DNA of 64,000 bases from Cognaticolwellia sediminilitoris (lineage in GTDB: Bacteria; Pseudomonadota; Gammaproteobacteria; Enterobacterales; Alteromonadaceae). Positions 61,004 through 64,000 of this stretch are shown here, one piece after another. Within the stretch, counting starts at the first letter, position 1; each line of letters opens with the position of its first letter. The DNA lies in contig NBOG01000008.1 of the NCBI GenBank assembly GCA_002104535.1, positions 103,103 through 167,102 of the forward strand, given 5' to 3'. The position numbers and the translations under genes are program-made. Under the pieces are notes generated by a model. It ran no database searches, was not told the origin of the DNA, and saw only the letters and a list, made by a program, of their open reading frames with translations.

Positions 61004-63163
61004 ATGAAAAAATTTGTTTCACTTTGCTTAGTATTAGCTTCAACAGCATCAATAGCTGACGAAGGTATGTGGCAACCACACCAACTCCCTAACATTTCGT
61101 CGAAGCTTGTCGATGCTGGATTAAAACTTAACCCAAGCTCATTAACTGATCTTACAGGCTTCCCGATGGGCGCTATTGTTAGTTTAGGCGGTTGTACAGC
61201 CTCTTTTGTCTCAGATAAAGGCTTAGTAGCGACTAATCACCATTGTGTCTACGGCTCGGTTCAATACAATTCAACCGAAGACAATAATTTACTTAAAAAT
61301 GGTTTTTTAGCGAAATCTTTTCAAGAAGAGCTACCAGCAACACCTGGAAGTAGAATATACGTTACAGAAAAGATCACACCTGTTACAGATATTATTCAAG
61401 CAGCATTAACAAGTGAAATGAGCGGTTCTGAACGTTTTAATAGTATTGACCTCAGTTCTAAGTCATTAGTGGCAGAATGTGAAAGTGATGAAAAGTACCG
61501 TTGTAGTGTAGTCAATTTTCATGGTGGCTTAGAATATTACCTTTTCAAGCAACTAACCATTAGAGATGTTCGTCTCGTTCACGCTCCTGCTAGCAGTGTT
61601 GGCAAATACGGAGGAGATATCGATAACTGGATGTGGCCAAGACACACTGGTGATTATGGTTTTTATCGCGCCTATGTGGGTAAAGACGGTCAACCCGCTG
61701 ATTACAGTGTTGATAACGTCCCTTATGAGCCAAAACATCACTTAAAAGTCAATAAAAGTAGCGTTGACGAAAATGATTACATCATGGTCCTAGGTTACCC
61801 TGGTAGAACAAATCGCTACCGCACAGCGCAAGAAGTTGAAAATCAATTTACTTGGACTTATCCAATAGCTAAAGCTTATCGTGAAGAAATCATTAACCTT
61901 ATTCACAACAATTCAGCACCAGGAAGCGATGTACGTATAAAGTATGAAAGTACTTTGGCGGGTCTTGCAAATTACGCCAAAAACTATGGCAGTATGATTG
62001 AAAGCTACAATAAAGGTACAACATTAAGCCGTAAACAAGCTTTAGAAGCTGAGCTAAGCCAATGGATAAATGCCAATAAATCACGCCAAGCAAAATACGG
62101 TGATGCGTTAAAAGGTTTAAATACCTTAATTAGGCAAGATCAACAAAGCCAAGCAAGAGACCTAATTTTAGCGTATATGAATTACAGCAAAATGCTTAGC
62201 ACTGCGAATAGGTTATACCGCTTATCTCTTGAAAATAAAAAACCTAATGTGGAACGTAAACGGGGTTATCAAGAGCGTGATATCGCAGGTTTTGAACAAA
62301 GCATGAAAGCCGTTAATAGACGATTTGATGCCCAAATGGATGAAACTATATTACTTGCAATGTTTAAACATTACGTTCAGTTACCTAAAACCCAACGTTT
62401 AGCGTCGTTAGATAAGTTTTTCAGTTTAGATAAAGGGTATGACGAACAAAAGCTTAAAACTAAACTTGCTAAAATGTATAAAGCAACAGAGCTAACTAAA
62501 CAAGAAACACGCCTCGCATGGATGAAAGAAACGTCTTCTGATTTTGAAACATCAAATGACCCCTTCATTCAATTAGCCGTAGAAACATATGCAGAGCGTA
62601 AACATATTGAAGAAGCTGGTGAAGAGCTTTCAGGCAATATTCAAGCTTTTAGACCTAAGTATATGGAAGCGTTAATAGCATATTTTAATGCAAAAGATCT
62701 TCCGGTATACGCTGATGCAAATAGTACATTACGTGTTACTTACGGTAATGTTAAAGGTTACTCACCTCAAGACGGCCTCGTTGCAAGCCCTTTTACGACC
62801 CTTGAAGGAATTGTAAGAAAAGACACTGGTATTGCCCCTTTTGATGCCCCTAAAAAGCAATTGGCTCTTATTAAAGATAAAAAATATGGCGAATACGCTA
62901 AAAAAGAACTTGGCTCAGTACCTGTTAACTTCCTAGGTACATTAGATATTACTGGCGGTAATTCAGGCTCACCTACACTTAATGATAAAGCAGAGTTTGT
63001 TGGATTAGTATTTGACGGTGTTTACGAAAGTATTATTGGTGATTGGGATTACGAACCAAAATTAAACCGCTCTATCCATGTAGATATTAAATACATGCTT
63101 TGGGTAATGGAACATGTTGATGGAGCTACTAACCTCATTGAAGAAATGGATATTGTAGAGTAA
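61004..63163 (+). CDS. S46-family dipeptidyl peptidase, DPP7-like
   Basis: 719 residues with signal peptide (cleaved near SIADEGMW). Periplasmic or outer-membrane exopeptidase releasing N-terminal dipeptides. The chymotrypsin-like catalytic parts are GLVATNHHCVYG (His), a middle Asp region (GGDIDNWMWPRHTGDYGF) and GGNSGSPTLNDKAEFVGLVF (Ser). After the Ser motif the sequence reads FDGVYESI. In the family a Gly at this FD-x position marks DPP7 types preferring hydrophobic residues, and Arg marks DPP11 types preferring acidic ones, so DPP7-like specificity is inferred. Terminator follows. Confidence 0.92.
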   Translation: MKKFVSLCLVLASTASIADEGMWQPHQLPNISSKLVDAGLKLNPSSLTDLTGFPMGAIVSLGGCTASFVSDKGLVATNHHCVYGSVQYNSTEDNNLLKNGFLAKSFQEELPATPGSRIYVTEKITPVTDIIQAALTSEMSGSERFNSIDLSSKSLVAECESDEKYRCSVVNFHGGLEYYLFKQLTIRDVRLVHAPASSVGKYGGDIDNWMWPRHTGDYGFYRAYVGKDGQPADYSVDNVPYEPKHHLKVNKSSVDENDYIMVLGYPGRTNRYRTAQEVENQFTWTYPIAKAYREEIINLIHNNSAPGSDVRIKYESTLAGLANYAKNYGSMIESYNKGTTLSRKQALEAELSQWINANKSRQAKYGDALKGLNTLIRQDQQSQARDLILAYMNYSKMLSTANRLYRLSLENKKPNVERKRGYQERDIAGFEQSMKAVNRRFDAQMDETILLAMFKHYVQLPKTQRLASLDKFFSLDKGYDEQKLKTKLAKMYKATELTKQETRLAWMKETSSDFETSNDPFIQLAVETYAERKHIEEAGEELSGNIQAFRPKYMEALIAYFNAKDLPVYADANSTLRVTYGNVKGYSPQDGLVASPFTTLEGIVRKDTGIAPFDAPKKQLALIKDKKYGEYAKKELGSVPVNFLGTLDITGGNSGSPTLNDKAEFVGLVFDGVYESIIGDWDYEPKLNRSIHVDIKYMLWVMEHVDGATNLIEEMDIVE

Positions 63164-63190
63164 TACCACTCATCTATAACTTGTTTAACT

Positions 63191-63216
63191 AAAATCCAGC
63201 ATTTGCTGGATTTTTC
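63191..63216 (+). terminator. Terminator of the S46 peptidase gene
   Basis: Stem AAATCCAGCA/TGCTGGATTT with a 2-base loop and T tract, 28 bases after the stop. Confidence 0.88.
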
Positions 63217-63419
63217 ATTTTTACCTCAGCCAAAAACTCTTCAGGCTTATGGCTGTAGGCCTTATAAAATCTATAAAACCCTATCGCTTTCTATATCTCA
63301 TAATTATTGTTAAAAGAATGTTGTACGAATAAAATCGTAAATAAAGCTTGCTACTACGTAAGACCTCGTACATAGTTAATTGGACGGTATTTAAACAGAT
63401 ATGAAAATAAGGAAGCAAT

Positions 63420-63818
63420 ATGTCTCGTAGAAAAAACATACATGAAGCACAAGAAGCCGATGTAGATATGACACCAATGCTAGATATCGTATTCATTTTA
63501 CTAATTTTCTTTATTGTCACAACTTCCTTCATTAAAGAAGAAGGCTTAATGGTAAATAAACCAAAGGCCAAAAATACCCCATCACAAAATAATACACCTA
63601 CCGTTGTTGTGCAGATTGCAGAAACAGGTCAATTAAAATTTAATGGACAATTAGTTGATATTGAAAGACTATCAGCCAGAATTGAAAGTTTTTTAGCAGA
63701 AAATCAAACTGATAATGCTGTTGTTATCGCAGATCCAGATGCCACACATGAGATGGTAGTCAAGGTCATTGATAACATTAAACCATTTGAACAACTCACG
63801 ATATCGATAGGTAAGTAG
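63420..63818 (+). CDS. ExbD/TolR-family proton-channel protein
   Basis: 132 residues. One N-terminal helix with the conserved proton-path Asp (VDMTPMLDIVFILLIFFIV, about residues 16-34), then a periplasmic domain (VVQIAETGQLKFNGQLVDIE). ExbD energises TonB-dependent uptake together with ExbB and TonB. The start has AAGGAAGC upstream. No exbB or tonB is visible before it, and only 182 bases remain after it, so the gene stands alone in the visible part. A partner could lie beyond the window edge, though exbB is usually upstream. Confidence 0.92.
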   Translation: MSRRKNIHEAQEADVDMTPMLDIVFILLIFFIVTTSFIKEEGLMVNKPKAKNTPSQNNTPTVVVQIAETGQLKFNGQLVDIERLSARIESFLAENQTDNAVVIADPDATHEMVVKVIDNIKPFEQLTISIGK

Positions 63819-64000
63819 CACGACCTTTTTGTTGTAAATAAAGTTTGGTAACTTACAACAGCGCGTTGAAAGGCGGATTTATTCTCCTAGGGTATCCCCT
63901 GTAGGGGCGAATTCATTCTGAAGTATCCCCACAAATATAGAAGATAAGTGCTTGTTTATTATTTAAAATACTTTCACCAAAAAAACAAATCAAACAACAA
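63819..64000. other. Window end, non-coding
   Basis: No gene start is recognisable. A CCCCTGTAGGGG palindrome (about 63896-63907) lies between two similar GC-rich segments (GGCGGATTTATTCT and GGCGAATTCATTCT), which could be a REP-like element. Confidence 0.35.

Noticed and set aside
1..64000. tRNA, rRNA or prophage genes
   Set aside because: No cloverleaf, rRNA or phage structural gene was recognised anywhere in the window.

Overview
The window reads as a low-GC chromosome segment of a marine gammaproteobacterium in the Alteromonadales, most likely Colwelliaceae (Colwellia or Thalassotalea type). This is inferred from FadR, NhaB, DsbB, NagZ and PsrA orthologues, a TonB receptor beside a TPR-sulfotransferase, and many secreted S8, S46, S9 and M2 peptidases. 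No rRNA, tRNA, CRISPR array or phage module was recognised.

Layout. (1) 0.2-1.7 kb: core genes sodB and fadR, ending tail to tail over two hairpin terminators. (2) About 2.0-14.2 kb: an accessory island. In Escherichia coli and Vibrio fadR and nhaB are direct divergent neighbours; here about 18.6 kb separates them. This part has the hallmarks of an integron cassette cluster without a visible integrase (a CALIN): small single-gene units of unknown function separated by attC-like sites with paired R''/R' boxes. The sites read on the minus strand from about 6.9 to 2.2 kb and on the plus strand from about 9.8 to 13.5 kb. Between the two halves lie a thrombospondin-3-repeat secreted protein and an IS110-family remnant abutting an attC half site. 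The cargo includes a class-C-beta-lactamase-fold serine hydrolase, an acyltransferase-3 membrane protein, a CatA-type acetyltransferase and several lipoproteins and small membrane proteins. At least two further dispersed repeat families are scattered through the island. (3) 14.4-19.9 kb: further accessory genes (lipoprotein, flavin reductase, EamA transporter, GyrI-like protein, and a membrane-anchored protein with an 11-copy hexanucleotide repeat).

(4) 20.2-25.9 kb: core block nhaB, dsbB, a SLC13 dicarboxylate symporter, nagZ and a psrA-like regulator. (5) 26.4-46.9 kb: M2 dipeptidase, a LiaF-like protein, an unusual Nramp-family transporter lacking the canonical metal-ligand residues, a BetT-like BCCT carrier, TonB receptor plus TPR-sulfotransferase, a RND efflux operon with divergent TetR regulator, pgi with two palindromes upstream, and an S9 peptidase.

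(6) 47.1-64.0 kb: a regulatory and protein-degradation block. It has a YgjP-like metallopeptidase, a hybrid histidine kinase/AraC regulator convergent with a beta-propeller sensor carrying a degenerate GGDEF domain, three subtilisin-family proteases (one with a C-terminal 11-residue tandem repeat centred on DGMLWRT, two divergent paralogues), a DPP7-like S46 peptidase and a lone ExbD gene. The picture is a peptide- and protein-scavenging marine heterotroph with a cassette hotspot between fadR and nhaB. Functions are read from motifs by eye; no database search was possible.
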